Positions 54,441 to 64,000 of a DNA stretch of 64,000 bases are shown here, one piece after another. Position 1 is the stretch's first letter; the number at the start of each line of letters is the position of its first letter. Source of the DNA: Isoetes taiwanensis (taxonomy: Eukaryota > Streptophyta > Lycopodiopsida > Isoetales > Isoetaceae); NCBI GenBank assembly GCA_021234155.1, contig JAJEKV010000003.1, positions 15,174,386 through 15,238,385 of the forward strand. Direction: 5' to 3'. The notes under the pieces were generated by a model. The model saw only the letters and a list, made by a program, of their open reading frames with translations, was not told where the DNA came from and did not search any database. A program made the translations under genes and the position numbers.

Positions 54441-54750
54441 CCCTGATCCGTAGGAGGTTTTGGAAACCCCAACCCTCCCCGAAATGACAGAGGAGCATCT
54501 AGAGATAGTACACAAGCTCTTCTTGATCGAAGCTTATAAACAGACCAGGAGGACTCAAATGCTACAATACTTGGTCAAGTGGAAACACTTGCCAGTGGAG
54601 GATGCTACGTGGGTGATGCAAACAGATCTTGAGAAGCACTACCCGGATTTCATGCGCGAATCTCAAGGCCGCACTATCAACGATGCTATCAACCCCGCTC
54701 CCGGCGGTAAGCTTGAAGACTTGATTCGCCGAGAATCAGTAGAGGGGTAG
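54441..54750 (+). CDS. Chromodomain at the integrase C-terminus
   Basis: An open frame from 54460 reads PTLPEMTEEHLEIVHKLFLI, then EAYKQTRRTQMLQYLVKWKH, LPVEDATWVMQTDLEKHYPD and ends in LIRRESVEG. The YLVKWKxLPxExATW core followed by a final helix is a chromodomain, the module that in cellular proteins binds methylated H3 tails and in chromoviruses steers integration. The Trp of KWK is kept; the first aromatic cage residue seems absent (LIEA for V/Y-E). It is best read as the end of the integrase, with its frame restored after indels. It is notable beside the H3 fold in ORF1. Confidence 0.88.
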
Positions 54751-55303
54751 ATGCATCGTAGTTAACAACAGTTACCGATGATGGGATCACCTTCGTGTTC
54801 CTTAGGACGTGGTGTACCGTCAATGTGGACACGACCACGAACTGCTTGTAAAGCATGAACTTCCTTACGCCGCAATGAATTGCGAACCATAGGCATAATA
54901 GGTTCCTTGTAGATAAATTTTCTTTCATTTCTTCTAGGGGGTGGACCCTTCAACCACAACCTAATTATTTTTATCTATGAAAACTGATATATTGACATGT
55001 GCAGGCCAGTGAGCAGTACGTGACCTGCCCATGTATAGGGGGTTGCTGATGACCCGACTTTCCCCGTTTTCATGGTGTTTACACATAGTTCTTTAGTGTT
55101 ACGCTGCTTTTTGATATTGGACTTCGGTCCTTGAACTTGTTGCTTATGATAATCATGTGAACTGCACCACGGTGCTTGAACTGTTTTAAACTTTGAAGTT
55201 TTAATACATTATCTTCTGAAATAAGGAATTTCCTTCTTGTCATTTATTATATTTCTATCTAACCTCAATGCTGAGGACAGCATTGTTTCTAAGGAGGGGA
55301 GAA
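54751..55303 (+). other. 3' internal region and polypurine tract (55291-55303)
   Basis: No plus-strand ORF. A minus-strand frame at 54762-54959 (about 65 codons, PPPRRNERKFIYKEPIMPMV) is open, but has no ATG and may be chance. aaggaggggagaa at 55291-55303 directly precedes the 3' LTR. Before it, caatgctgaggacagcattg (55267-55286) is a near-perfect hairpin, a feature also present in the older relative at 56981-57003. Confidence 0.7.
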
Positions 55304-56918
55304 TGTGACGTTCCAAGTATTTATACAGTATAAGTATAAATATGTTGACACGTCACCAAGGATACATACGCCACATGGGGTATGGGAACCTAGGTGGTTC
55401 ACTTAAAAGGAATTAAATTAGATTGACAATAATAACCTATAATTAAGGAACTAATATTTAAAAACCATAATTAAGCTAATTATGGTTTGGGAAGGCGCCA
55501 CGTGGCCACCCTCGATTGGCTAGCATGATAATGCTAATTGGGGGCAATAGGGTGGATCACCACCCCATATCAGCCACAACTCACCGGAGCGGTTGGAGCC
55601 ACCCTTGTGACCGTAGAAGCAGCCACCTTGAGCAATTGGACGCCACCCTTCTTACACAAGTTGAACACCAAGATCAAGAAGATGGAGATCCCCAATGACA
55701 ATGGGTCGAAATTAAAACACAAGTGGGTGGCTAGTGTAGTTGTGAATTCTAGGATAAGCGCCCTGCTGGGCACCCGCTTTGGGTTGTTGATCTATTCTCT
55801 TTGTGTTTACTCGTAGGAACTAACCCTTGATTGTAAAGGTAGGTTCTCTCTATATATATTTCGATTCTGGTTCTGCTTGTAATGGATGGATTGGTGGTTG
55901 TTAGCCTAGGGTTACTCTGGAAATGGGGATTAAGGGGTAGAGACCTCTGAGGCTATTTATTGTAGTATGCTCCTAGATAGAGCCCCTCGTATTATCCCGC
56001 TAAATGCGCCTGTGCACAAGAGCCCACCGTCATAGATGCTATGGTGGCCGGGCTTAGCACCGCATAAGGAACACAATGGTGAAGTGGAGGTGGGGTCTTG
56101 CACGAACATAAAAGGCTCCCTGGACTCCTATAGCGAGCTAGACCTGATAGCGGTCACGTCACGAGGGGGCCGGTATGGGTCCGACACTCCCTGGTGGGAA
56201 GGTGTGACCCGTATGGGGCACCTTGCACTTTGAGTAGATTTAGGGTGAGTAAGTCTGCACGGATGCGGGGTCGCCGATGCGCACGTATTCTCTAGCTCGC
56301 CCATGGAGCCACCGTGATTCTCGAAGGGGACGCTTCCCCGACCGCCTCATCGGACCGGGCTTCATGAACCCCGGAGTAGGCTCAGCAGGTGGTGATGCCT
56401 CGAGCCCGTCTCCTCCTAAGGCTATAGCGACGCCATAGCGTGAATTGACCCATCCGCAAGTGTGTGCACATGAGAGGGCGGATGGAGGGACAACCCTAGC
56501 CAATGTTCTATGCCAGCCAACGCCATGTCAAGATTCCGTCTCACGATCTCTTGAGGCCTAGCCGCCGGTCGATCCTCACCGAGTCCGAAACCCGGTAGAA
56601 CCATGGGTTTGGGGTGTTTTCTTAGGTTTAGATGCATATTCTTTGCCGTTGGTATTTGGATGGATATGCCACCCTTCGTGGTGGTTATTTATATGTGATT
56701 TATGCTGTGTGCTAACCCTTGTATTCACGCTTCCGCGACGTAGGAGCCCCATTGAAGGCGTGGGCCGAATGACCCCTTCGTGTCCTTCTTTCGGGCATCG
56801 TATTATAGATGGCCCGAAATAGACGGAGGGCCCTGCTCATGGCGAGTTGGTCGCCATGGGAGGGGAAAGTCCCCGTATGTATACGTCCGAGGGTCGTATA
56901 TGTTCAGGGAGCGTCACA
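55304..56918 (+). repeat. 3' LTR of the histone-bearing chromovirus
   Basis: 1615 bp. Matches 43785-45397, with long identical runs broken by short indels and base changes, ending gcgtcaca before the target duplication aaagt. Confidence 0.95.
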
Positions 56919-56923
56919 AAAGT

Positions 56924-57320
56924 TAGGTTCCTATATTCTTGTTGTGAGCTTTTGCAGGGCTATTGTAGGTTCGTCACCTTAGCGTAATGTTGAGGACAAC
57001 ATTATGCTAAGGGGGGGAGAATGTAACGTTCCCCTGAAATATACGCTATAAATATGTATATTTCAGGGGAACAACTCCAAAAGAGGGTAGGCCACCGTCA
57101 ATTTGACAGGCGTGTGGCGCAGACAAATAATCACGGCCATATAGGCAGTGATGTTTGGCACAAAATAATACTAAAGTTTGTACTCTAGATAAATTAGAGT
57201 AAAGTATTGACATTGTTGTGGGGGTTTTAACACAAACATGTATCGTGATCTGGGGGAGTGATGATAGGATTAGAGAAATCCAAATCCATGGCCTAGAGGG
57301 GTGCTGCATGGCAGTCCCTG
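56924..57320 (+). repeat. 3' end of an older related LTR element
   Basis: gttgaggacaacattatgctaagggggggagaa, read as a hairpin plus polypurine tract, ends at 57021. It is followed by an LTR start tgtaacgttcccctg at 57022, parallel to the young element's 55260-55315. The LTR sequence to 57320 matches 43110-43450. The host element therefore straddles the young chromovirus. (The quoted run is positions 56989-57021.). Confidence 0.75.
57028..57072 (+). promoter_or_regulatory. Perfect 17-bp inverted repeat around a TATA motif at an LTR start
   Basis: gttcccctgaaatatac (57028-57044) and its exact complement gtatatttcaggggaac (57056-57072) enclose gctataaatat, which contains TATAAAT. It lies six bases inside the LTR. 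The young element has a weaker version at the same place (gtataagtataaatatg). Confidence 0.7.
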
Positions 57321-58269
57321 TTGTAAGAATAGATGATAGAAAAACAAAAAGAAGGGTTATTAAATTACCTTAAACTTGTCCATAGTTGTTGGAGCATCTA
57401 GAATCAAACTGAAGCAATTGCTTAATCTGTTACTTCACTCCTTGTGTAATAAGACTGCTCTGCCCAATGCATCCATTGAGGATTCGGAAGCCACAAATTT
57501 CTGATAGCAGTTAAGAAGTCATACCTCTTTTCAATCCATCAAATGCTCCAATCAAATGCTTATCGCCCAGCTAAACAATCTAAAAAACACGGAGAATTGC
57601 TAGCAAATGAGTTGCAATTACACGTCCTCAGCATATCTGCCTCCGATTTCGGATTTACCCTGCACGAACCCAAGAAAATTTGTGGAGAAGAAAGGCCTTT
57701 AGAAAACCGTAGAAATTACTGCACAAACTCGAGGGCCATGTTTAAAATTCTGATTTTCGAAACCCTAAAAAATAACTATGCATGGGTTCAAGTTTAGGGT
57801 CTGTTACGGCATCAGACTCGGCAATCCTTGAAGAAAATCAGTGCTTGGAGCATGGAATTCATGGCGAATGCATCAAATCCGGCAGCTCCTTCATCGTTTC
57901 GGCAACTCCTATACCCTGTTCTTGCAGCATTCCGGCAGCTCAAAAACTCCTACCCTGTTCTTGTATTCGAAAACTCCTACTCTATTCTTATATTCAGAAA
58001 TGGTAAGAGCTGATGCGATGACATGAAGCAGAAGCGAGGAATTTTGTTTTGCCATAGTTGGCTATGGCTATGTCGGTGGCCTTCCATAAGACATCGACGG
58101 TATAACATTGTTTCTAATTCGATGGACGGTCGAGATGAGTGCCTCGACGTCGAAGAATATGCCAAAGATTCGTCCCAATAATGATTATATATGTTAAGAT
58201 TAAGATATACGTTTTTTGATTCATAAGTTATAAATATACGGTTTTTTCATTGGGCACATATTATTAGGC
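57321..58269. other. Unassigned region with a short tandem repeat
   Basis: No recognised gene. Short open frames lack known motifs. A three-copy repeat of about 26 bp (aactcctaccctgttcttgt type) spans 57901-57997. On the minus strand 57330-57530 has splice-like signals (aag-gtaattt), but no family could be named. Confidence 0.4.
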
Positions 58270-58280
58270 TTTCGCAAACC

Positions 58281-58449
58281 ATCGCGGTAAATGTCGGACG
58301 CTGACATGTTATAGCCAGCCTTAAATGGCAAAAAATCCGCTAAGTCCACAAAAACGCCGTGTAATTTTTTTTGGGCGTGGCTATAACATATCAAAGACAC
58401 GGATATGCCCGTGGGTATAACATGTCCGCGTCTGATATTTACTGCGCTC
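58281..58449. mobile_element. Small fold-back MITE with 8-bp target duplication
   Basis: cgcaaacc flanks it at 58273-58280 and 58450-58457. The ends form long imperfect inverted repeats: gtaaatgtcggacgctgaca against gtaaatatcagacgcggaca, then tgttatagcc/tgttatacc. 169 bp, no coding. The duplication length suggests hAT, but the ends do not resemble the two hAT-like MITEs above. Confidence 0.7.
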
Positions 58450-58670
58450 CGCAAACCCTTTGGCAAAAGGCAGTTTGGAGTTTCTAATGTAGTACTACTA
58501 GCCACGGCCACATGACATTTTTTTAAGCACCCCCGCCCCCTTTTTCCAAATTTTAGGGGGTGGAGGCCCCCCATTTCAACGCGGAGGTCACTTTTCGGTA
58601 CCCCATTTTTTACCCCCTTTCTTAACAATTTCCCCTTTTCTTAACAATTTTCTTTAACAACCAGTTACGT

Positions 58671-58775
58671 AATGCCGGAATGCCAGTCGGAGCTGTAATG
58701 CCGGAATGCCAGTCAGAGCTGAATGCCAGTCGGAGCTGAATGCCAGTAGGAGCTGAAGCCAGTCGGAGCTGAATG
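58671..58775. repeat. Minisatellite, about 17-18 bp unit, five or six copies
   Basis: gaatgccagtcggagct repeated with small variations (some units preceded by aatgccg), fading into related gaatgctggaatgttgag and gatgaaggcc units up to about 58860. Confidence 0.85.
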
Positions 58776-58790
58776 CTGGAATGTTGAGAT

Positions 58791-60116
58791 GAAGGCCGGG
58801 GATGTCAGAATGTACAGATGAAGGCCAGGGCTGGATCGAGAATGCTGAGTGATAAGAATCATGCTGGAACGATGAGAATCAAGGTTAGAATTTGCATAAT
58901 TATTTGTCATTGATTATCTCCCATTGTTGATTAGCTTGCAGAATCAAGAATGTTTGAAGTTTCAATTTATTTAGATCTAAATTCTAAATTTTAGTTTCTT
59001 CTAGATGTAAAGTCTTCAATGGAGCAATCAATCATTAGCAAATGTAAACTCAAAATCATCTTATGTTGTGATCAGCCTCACAGTTGGATAAAACTAGAGT
59101 AGTAACATGAAAAATAGAATTTTAAGTAGGAATATGATACCTTCTTAATCCTCACACATAAAAATGATCCTTTGAGCCATTCGATAGCTAAACTAACATC
59201 CGACACAGTCATAAGGACTATCTCTGCATTCAAATGCTCGGCTATTGTAGGCAGCAATCTGCATGAATATATTATTTGCTTAAAATACAAAGCAGTTGTA
59301 TCATTATTTCAGACTCAAAAGTTCCTTAGACAAACTTACTGTGATTCAACCATTTCAGACCCAGAAAGAAGGTTCTCGTAAAGATGAACCTGCAAGAGAG
59401 TATGTGCATTAAACGATATATGGCACCATTCTGCCCCTTTCTAGTACATGACTGAAAAACACTGAATATTGTGAACAACTGTTGCCTCCTCCATCCATAC
59501 ATGACTATCACTTAACAAAAAGGTTTGCTAAGTGTGATGATCTCTTTCTTACTCGTTTTTTGCTTATACGGGTCTTATGGCCCTCTGCTGTACTTGTTTG
59601 TAAGTTCTCAAAAACATTTGCTAGATGGCTGTTGGTTATACCATCCTACGCCATGTGTCAAAAGGCATTGTGTTCATTGCAGTGATCACAAGCCATGAAG
59701 TTATTAACAGTTGTTAACTATTTGATCCTGTTGAATGTACGTAACTCAACTGTCAATTGTGTTGTTTTAACTTGAAACATATATCAACGCTATCTAGTGC
59801 TCTTATACACGCCATACAAGCTGCATTTACAACTTGGCACTTTTTATCTTTGTAGTCATAGGAAGTCAGACTCCATTTGCTAAATATTCTAGATCTTTAG
59901 CCTTCTTTATATCTATCTATAACTTTAAGACCATTATGGGTTCTTCCCACTAGATGGTAACACTACATGTTAACTCCCTTGTAGATCATGCACATGCGCT
60001 TACGCTACAGATGCAAGTGTGCTTCTAGGCCTGCTCATGCCAAATTTAACACTACGTCAACTTTATAATTTCAGGCTTTATCTTTAGCATAAGTCATGCT
60101 TTTAGTTTAGCATAAT
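58791..60116 (+). other. Region upstream of the transposase gene
   Basis: AT-rich, with no supported ORF. It could hold an upstream exon or intron: tttgctcttgcag at 60126-60138 is a good 3' splice site inside the next ORF. No Harbinger-type terminal repeat with a TAA-like duplication was found by eye. Confidence 0.4.
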
Positions 60117-61490
60117 TTGGACATGTTTGCTCTTGCAGGATTATGGTCTGATAGCATGGCAAAATTGGTTGATGTAGTTGTGGCTATTCTTCAAAACAAT
60201 GTTATGCTTTTCTTCAATTTTTTCAATTTCATGGTGAATACAATGGAATTACAAAGTGAAGAGATCAAAAAAATGAAAGGAGAAATGGAATCCATGGCTT
60301 TGGCATCATTTTTAATTTCCCATTGGCTTTTAGGAAGTTTGGCAAGCGCAGGGAGAGATTTTTGGGTCTTCCCTCGGCAATCAACATTCAATGAGGTAAT
60401 TGAAACGCGCTCTTGGCATTTTAATCCCACTGTTCGTGATAGAAAGTGGCTTGAGTTCTACCGGATGGACTATGCTTCATTTGAGAGGCTTGTTGACTTG
60501 ATCTCCCCTTACTTGATTGTTCCTAGTAGAAAGGTGAGAGAACCATTAAGTGTTAGGACAGCGTTGAAGATCGTTTTGTATAGATTGGGGGATGGCATGA
60601 GCCCCAGAAAGATGAGGGATTTGTTTCAGGTTGGAAGATCAACGATTGAGAAGTACACGGATATCATATGTGAGATTTTGTCCAACAGCAGCAAGCTTTT
60701 GAGGGTGTTTATTCAAATTCCGAGAGGGGAAGAGTTGCAAAGAGTGATCCACGAGTTTGAGGAATTGTGTGGCCTTCCTAATTGTTGTGGAGCTGTTGAT
60801 GGGACTTACATAAGACTGAAATACAAACCAGGGAAAATGTATGACACCACTGCCTACAGGAACAGGAAACAATTTAGCTCCTTATTATTACAAGGCATGT
60901 GCGATGCCAACAAGATGTTTATGGATGTATGCTGCTTGTTTCCAGGAGGTGTCCATGATTCTACACAATTTGCAAAGTCATCGTTGTACAGGAAACTCAA
61001 GCATAAGATTGAGTGCAACTTGCCGATACTAAAGTTACCATGTGATAACTTCCAACAAGATAATAGGAGTGTGAGAGAAATTGATATACGACCTTATGTG
61101 CTTGGTGATAGAGCATATTCATCCCGTGATTTTTGTATGAAAATCTTTAATAAGCCCACGAATGCTCTTATGACTCAGTTTGATAGGCGTATAAAGCAAG
61201 GCCGAGTTGTGATTGAAAATACGTTTGGAATCTTGAAGGGGAAATTTCAAATTTTGGACAATTTAAGATGCCAGAAAATAGAGAAGACAAGTAGGATCAT
61301 CATTGCGTGTTGTGCACTTCACAACTTCTGTCGGATGATGAAGCTTGGATTGCCTTTGAATGAACCAAGACCGTTGGAAGATGTGCCACCTCATTTGGTT
61401 GAATGGGATGATAGAAAACTTACAAGAGAGGGGCAGGTGATTCGAAGTGCTATATTTCAGAGGTGGCTAGCGGAAAGAATCTCCGAATGA
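60117..61490 (+). CDS. PIF/Harbinger-family transposase (HARBI1/ALP1-like nuclease)
   Basis: Open to 61490, about 455 residues from the ATG at 60123, a usual length for this family. If tttgctcttgcag (to 60138) is a splice acceptor, the first Met in the exon is at 60156 (MAKLVDVVVAILQNN). Residues 110-210 carry a helix-turn-helix-like part (YRMDYASFERLVDLISPYLI ... MRDLFQVGRSTIEKYTDIIC). The DDE nuclease follows: CCGAVDGTYIRLK (first Asp), VLGDRAYSSRDF (second Asp) and VVIENTFGILKGKFQIL (Glu), then ACCALHNFCRMM. All catalytic residues are kept and there are no stops. It cuts and reinserts transposon DNA at TAA-like sites, usually with a Myb-like partner. It could instead be a domesticated host gene. 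Confidence 0.9.
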   Translation: MDMFALAGLWSDSMAKLVDVVVAILQNNVMLFFNFFNFMVNTMELQSEEIKKMKGEMESMALASFLISHWLLGSLASAGRDFWVFPRQSTFNEVIETRSWHFNPTVRDRKWLEFYRMDYASFERLVDLISPYLIVPSRKVREPLSVRTALKIVLYRLGDGMSPRKMRDLFQVGRSTIEKYTDIICEILSNSSKLLRVFIQIPRGEELQRVIHEFEELCGLPNCCGAVDGTYIRLKYKPGKMYDTTAYRNRKQFSSLLLQGMCDANKMFMDVCCLFPGGVHDSTQFAKSSLYRKLKHKIECNLPILKLPCDNFQQDNRSVREIDIRPYVLGDRAYSSRDFCMKIFNKPTNALMTQFDRRIKQGRVVIENTFGILKGKFQILDNLRCQKIEKTSRIIIACCALHNFCRMMKLGLPLNEPRPLEDVPPHLVEWDDRKLTREGQVIRSAIFQRWLAERISE

Positions 61491-62895
61491 TAAGGTTTGA
61501 CAAGGTAGGACACTTTACTTTTTTAAAGATTCTGCTTCCATGCTTGAATACTCCTTTTGCTATGCTTATAAATTACCATGCAGGTTTCTTATGGGGTTGA
61601 GCGGGTGAAGTTACCACTGCCTCGAATTTATAGGTGAATAATGAGTTAGTTTAAATGATTGTTGTGGCTATAGATGTTGAGGCAAATGTTCCACAACTGA
61701 TTTGGCTAAAGCATGGCAGCAGTTTCCTCAGACAGAACTGATATATGTAGATGGAAAGTTTTAATGGAAAGTTTTTTTATTAATGCTGTGTTTTGGCATT
61801 CAGCCATGTGAAATTGTGAAATTGTTGAATTTGTTGAGTTATACATGTCTGGAAGCCAATAGTAGAAATTCAGCCATGTGAAATCCAATTTTGAAAACAA
61901 TTATTCTCCCATGTTGAATACTAGCATTTCTTATAATACTAGCATTTCTTGTTTTTTGTTTTTTATAATACTAGCATTTCTTGTTTATGAATGTTACTGC
62001 GCCACATGGCTAGCCTTTTAAATTCAGGAAGCCATTATGCTGCATTTAAGTACAGAAAAATGCATTGGCATTGGATATTAACTAGGCTGTTGGTCTTAAT
62101 GGCCGATTCTCATAATGGCTGATTCTATGCTTGTGCATTAATCAATTTAGTCATCTGCATATATTACACAACAATAGGAAATACCAATCATACTCAGTAG
62201 CAGAGATGCAATAAAGATTTAAGGCATAAAGATACCCAGCCATAAAGATACCCAGCCATAAAGATTTAAGGCTGTGCAGATCGCGCTAAAGAACTTTAGA
62301 ATATTCTGCAACCGTGTCTTTATCAAGTCTATAACTCTATAAAGTTCATACGAGAGTGCTGCATGCTGCTGTATCCATGCTATATGCTAACAAAAACAAC
62401 TTACTTGTCCATAACTTAGAAGATACGAAGCCCAAGCAGCTCTGGCTTTTGTATTTACACAGGGATAATATTATGCATGTCATTTTTCTGATCACGAATA
62501 GCACCAGGCCAATTTCTGTACATCTGTTAAACTTGCATGTCTAGCATAAAAGAGGTTCTTGGATCTACAAACGTGTAGATGCTTATGCAAAATGCAACAT
62601 TAATCCTAAAAGTAGGAGTGCAAAACTTGTATACTTCCTTAAGATTACGGTATCCTAGTGAGAATGAGATGGCTATCCTTGCACTTCTTTAGCAATATAG
62701 TATGCTTATATCGTGCAATCCTTAATGCAGAGTGCTTTGTAGTCCAATAGTAGCAGGTAGAAGCATTTAAATACATTTATCTACAGTTTAAACTTCAGAT
62801 TTAAGGCCTAGGCCAGAATTTTACACTCGTTTTAGAAATATACACCAGAATGTGATGCTAGAGTGCACACATGATCAAACCCAGTTTTTCTTTAC
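61491..62895. other. Region downstream of the transposase, with short repeats
   Basis: No supported gene. ataatactagcatttctt occurs three times between 61916 and 61983. cataaagatacccagc occurs twice in tandem with a third partial copy at 62225-62265. The rest is AT-rich. Confidence 0.5.
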
Positions 62896-63815
62896 TCATG
62901 CATAAATAATATGATCCTTAAAGAAACAAGTTAAAGAGCCTGAATGCGTTGAAGCTCCTGATCAGAATCTTCTTCAGTTAAATCTTCATGCTGGATTGCT
63001 CCATCGAAGCAACATTATTGATGCTGGGTTCTGCCACGTACTCACTGCACTCAGTCTTCTGCGGGCTGTATTTGTTCATGCTGCCATCTTTATTTGCAAC
63101 ACGATTTTCTTCCAACCTATCTCCATTATGCTTATCAAGATTGCTTGCTGGGCTGAGCAACCGTTTCTACTTCTCTCTCACATAGGGCAGACTGATCTAT
63201 ACCAGCCCCTTTGATCAGGCTCAAAAGCTCAGGCCATACTGTGATATGCTTTGTTGATGTTGCCTTCCTTCTTTGTTGCAACAAGCCGTAAAAATTGTTT
63301 GTTGGGTTAAGTAACAGTTTCCCCTTCCTTCTTGCATAGAGCCTGCAGATCAAGATCAATGTCTGCTCCACGAATGAGATTGAGCATTTCCGCCCTTGTT
63401 TGTTTGTTCTTGCCATAAGGGATGCAAGAACCATGGCGCTCATGTGAACCTGCTGTTGTTGATCAGCCATGGCCATATCCCTGATGATGGGCAGAGTAAA
63501 TTTTGAAACTACTAAGACCATATAAAAGTTCAAACTACAAAGAAATTCCAGGTAACTTCCAATTGCATTGTATCATTTGTTTGCAATGAATAACTCGTGC
63601 AATGAATCAATGTACATTTATGAGTTACAGCTTATTGTCAGCTTATTGTCTGTACTGGAGATCCAACTAAAAAAGTTTGCTTGCTCATGTTGCAGACTTT
63701 GGCCTTTCATTGCTAGGTCCTTCAACTCGTAATTACACTTAGTATGATCTTCTTCCTCACATTGCGTGCTGCATGCTTGGTGCTTCAAGATTGTCTTGGA
63801 CCTATTAAAGAACAA
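62896..63815 (-). pseudogene. Minus-strand coding traces, possible downstream exons
   Basis: Open frames at 63618-63815 (SKTILKHQACSTQCEEEDHT, start preceded by a ttctttaatag acceptor) and 63135-63533 (MADQQQQVHMSAMVLASLMA). Sequence at 63135-63230 resembles a diverged copy of 63290-63400 (for example gaaactgttacttaacccaa against gaaacggttgctcagcccag on the minus strand), so an exon-like segment may be duplicated. No domain is recognised. Confidence 0.35.
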
Positions 63816-63854
63816 ACAAATTAGCTTTTCTTATAGCAGAGTGGGATAATCAAG

Positions 63855-64000
63855 TAAACGTACTTTGATGCATCAAAGTAGAAATTAGTTGCGTGTTGAA
63901 TGCATTTTGCTGTTGCATCATAGCTGAAAACATTTCAGACATCCTCATCTGATTTTCTTGCCTTTGAAGTTCTATCTTATGAGCAAACTCCATTCTTTGA
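63855..64000 (-). CDS. C-terminal exon of a Gln/Met-rich protein, possibly the Myb-like partner of the transposase (partial)
   Basis: From the window edge the minus strand reads RMEFAHKIELQRQENQMRMS, EMFSAMMQQQNAFNTQLIST, LMHQ, then aaagtacgt, a strong plant 5' splice site. An amphipathic, Gln/Met-rich helix like this is common at the C-terminus of trihelix or Myb/SANT proteins, including the second protein of PIF/Harbinger elements. It is convergent with the transposase 2.4 kb away. The DNA-binding domain would lie beyond the window. Confidence 0.4.

Larger units (their letters stand above)
43785..56918 (+). mobile_element. 13.1-kb chromovirus (Ty3/gypsy) carrying a histone H3 gene
   Basis: LTRs at 43785-45397 and 55304-56918 begin TGTGACGTTCC and end GCGTCACA. 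aaagt flanks both ends exactly (43780-43784 and 56919-56923). A Met-tRNA primer site at 45399 and a polypurine tract at 55291-55303 complete the structure. The interior order is an accessory block of about 4.6 kb (histone-H3 fusion ORF1, unknown ORF2, unknown ORF3), then gag, zinc knuckle, protease, RT, RNase H, integrase and chromodomain. Accessory ORF1 is intact, while pol has many small indels. The element sits inside an older relative. Chromoviruses are normally half this size. Confidence 0.95.

Overview
The window looks like nuclear DNA of a land plant with a large, repeat-rich genome. Almost everything recognisable is a transposable element of a plant-typical class: Ty1/copia, Ty3/gypsy chromovirus and Tat-like gypsy, plant L1-type LINEs, hAT-like and Mutator-like MITEs, and PIF/Harbinger. 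There are also fragments of bacterial-type organellar LSU rRNA. I see no clear single-copy host gene, except possibly the genes at the right edge. The species cannot be named from the sequence.

Layout. 1-1100: remnant of a Copia 3' end. 1101-2513: isolated LTR of a Tat-like Gypsy. 2514-8775: a chromovirus integrase split by a decayed Copia (2687-8162). 8776-15185: an L1-type LINE carrying two hAT-like MITEs (12635-13505, 14297-14877). 15186-16624: no gene, but organellar rRNA fragments. 16625-34806: a Tat-like Gypsy interrupted twice. The first interruption is a minus-strand gag-protease-only LTR element (19194-23973), itself hit by a MITE. The second is an unclassified fold-back insertion (27119-33968), itself hit by a nearly intact minus-strand Copia (27288-33004, target duplication gaccc). 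34807-37286: rearranged pieces of another Copia. 37287-43784: old chromovirus-type LTR debris with a 5'-truncated LINE (38297-40196). 43785-56918: a 13.1 kb chromovirus with 1.6 kb LTRs and target duplication aaagt. 56919-57320: 3' end of an older related element. 57321-64000: MITE, minisatellite, an intact PIF/Harbinger transposase gene (60117-61490), and opposite-strand coding traces that may be its Myb-like partner.

The standout is the 43785-56918 chromovirus. Between its primer-binding site and its gag lie about 4.6 kb of accessory sequence not normally present in chromoviruses. The first accessory gene (45995-47350, 451 codons, fully open) encodes a novel N-terminal region, a long coiled coil, a basic linker and, as its last 97 residues, a complete histone H3 fold closely resembling plant H3.3. 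The same element's integrase ends in a chromodomain, the module that in other proteins reads modified H3 tails. It therefore appears to carry both a histone and a histone-reading domain. Two further accessory coding regions (47590-48990 and 49250-49807) are unrecognised and damaged. I infer, but cannot show, that the histone fusion attaches the element's particles or cDNA to chromatin, or is built into nucleosomes.
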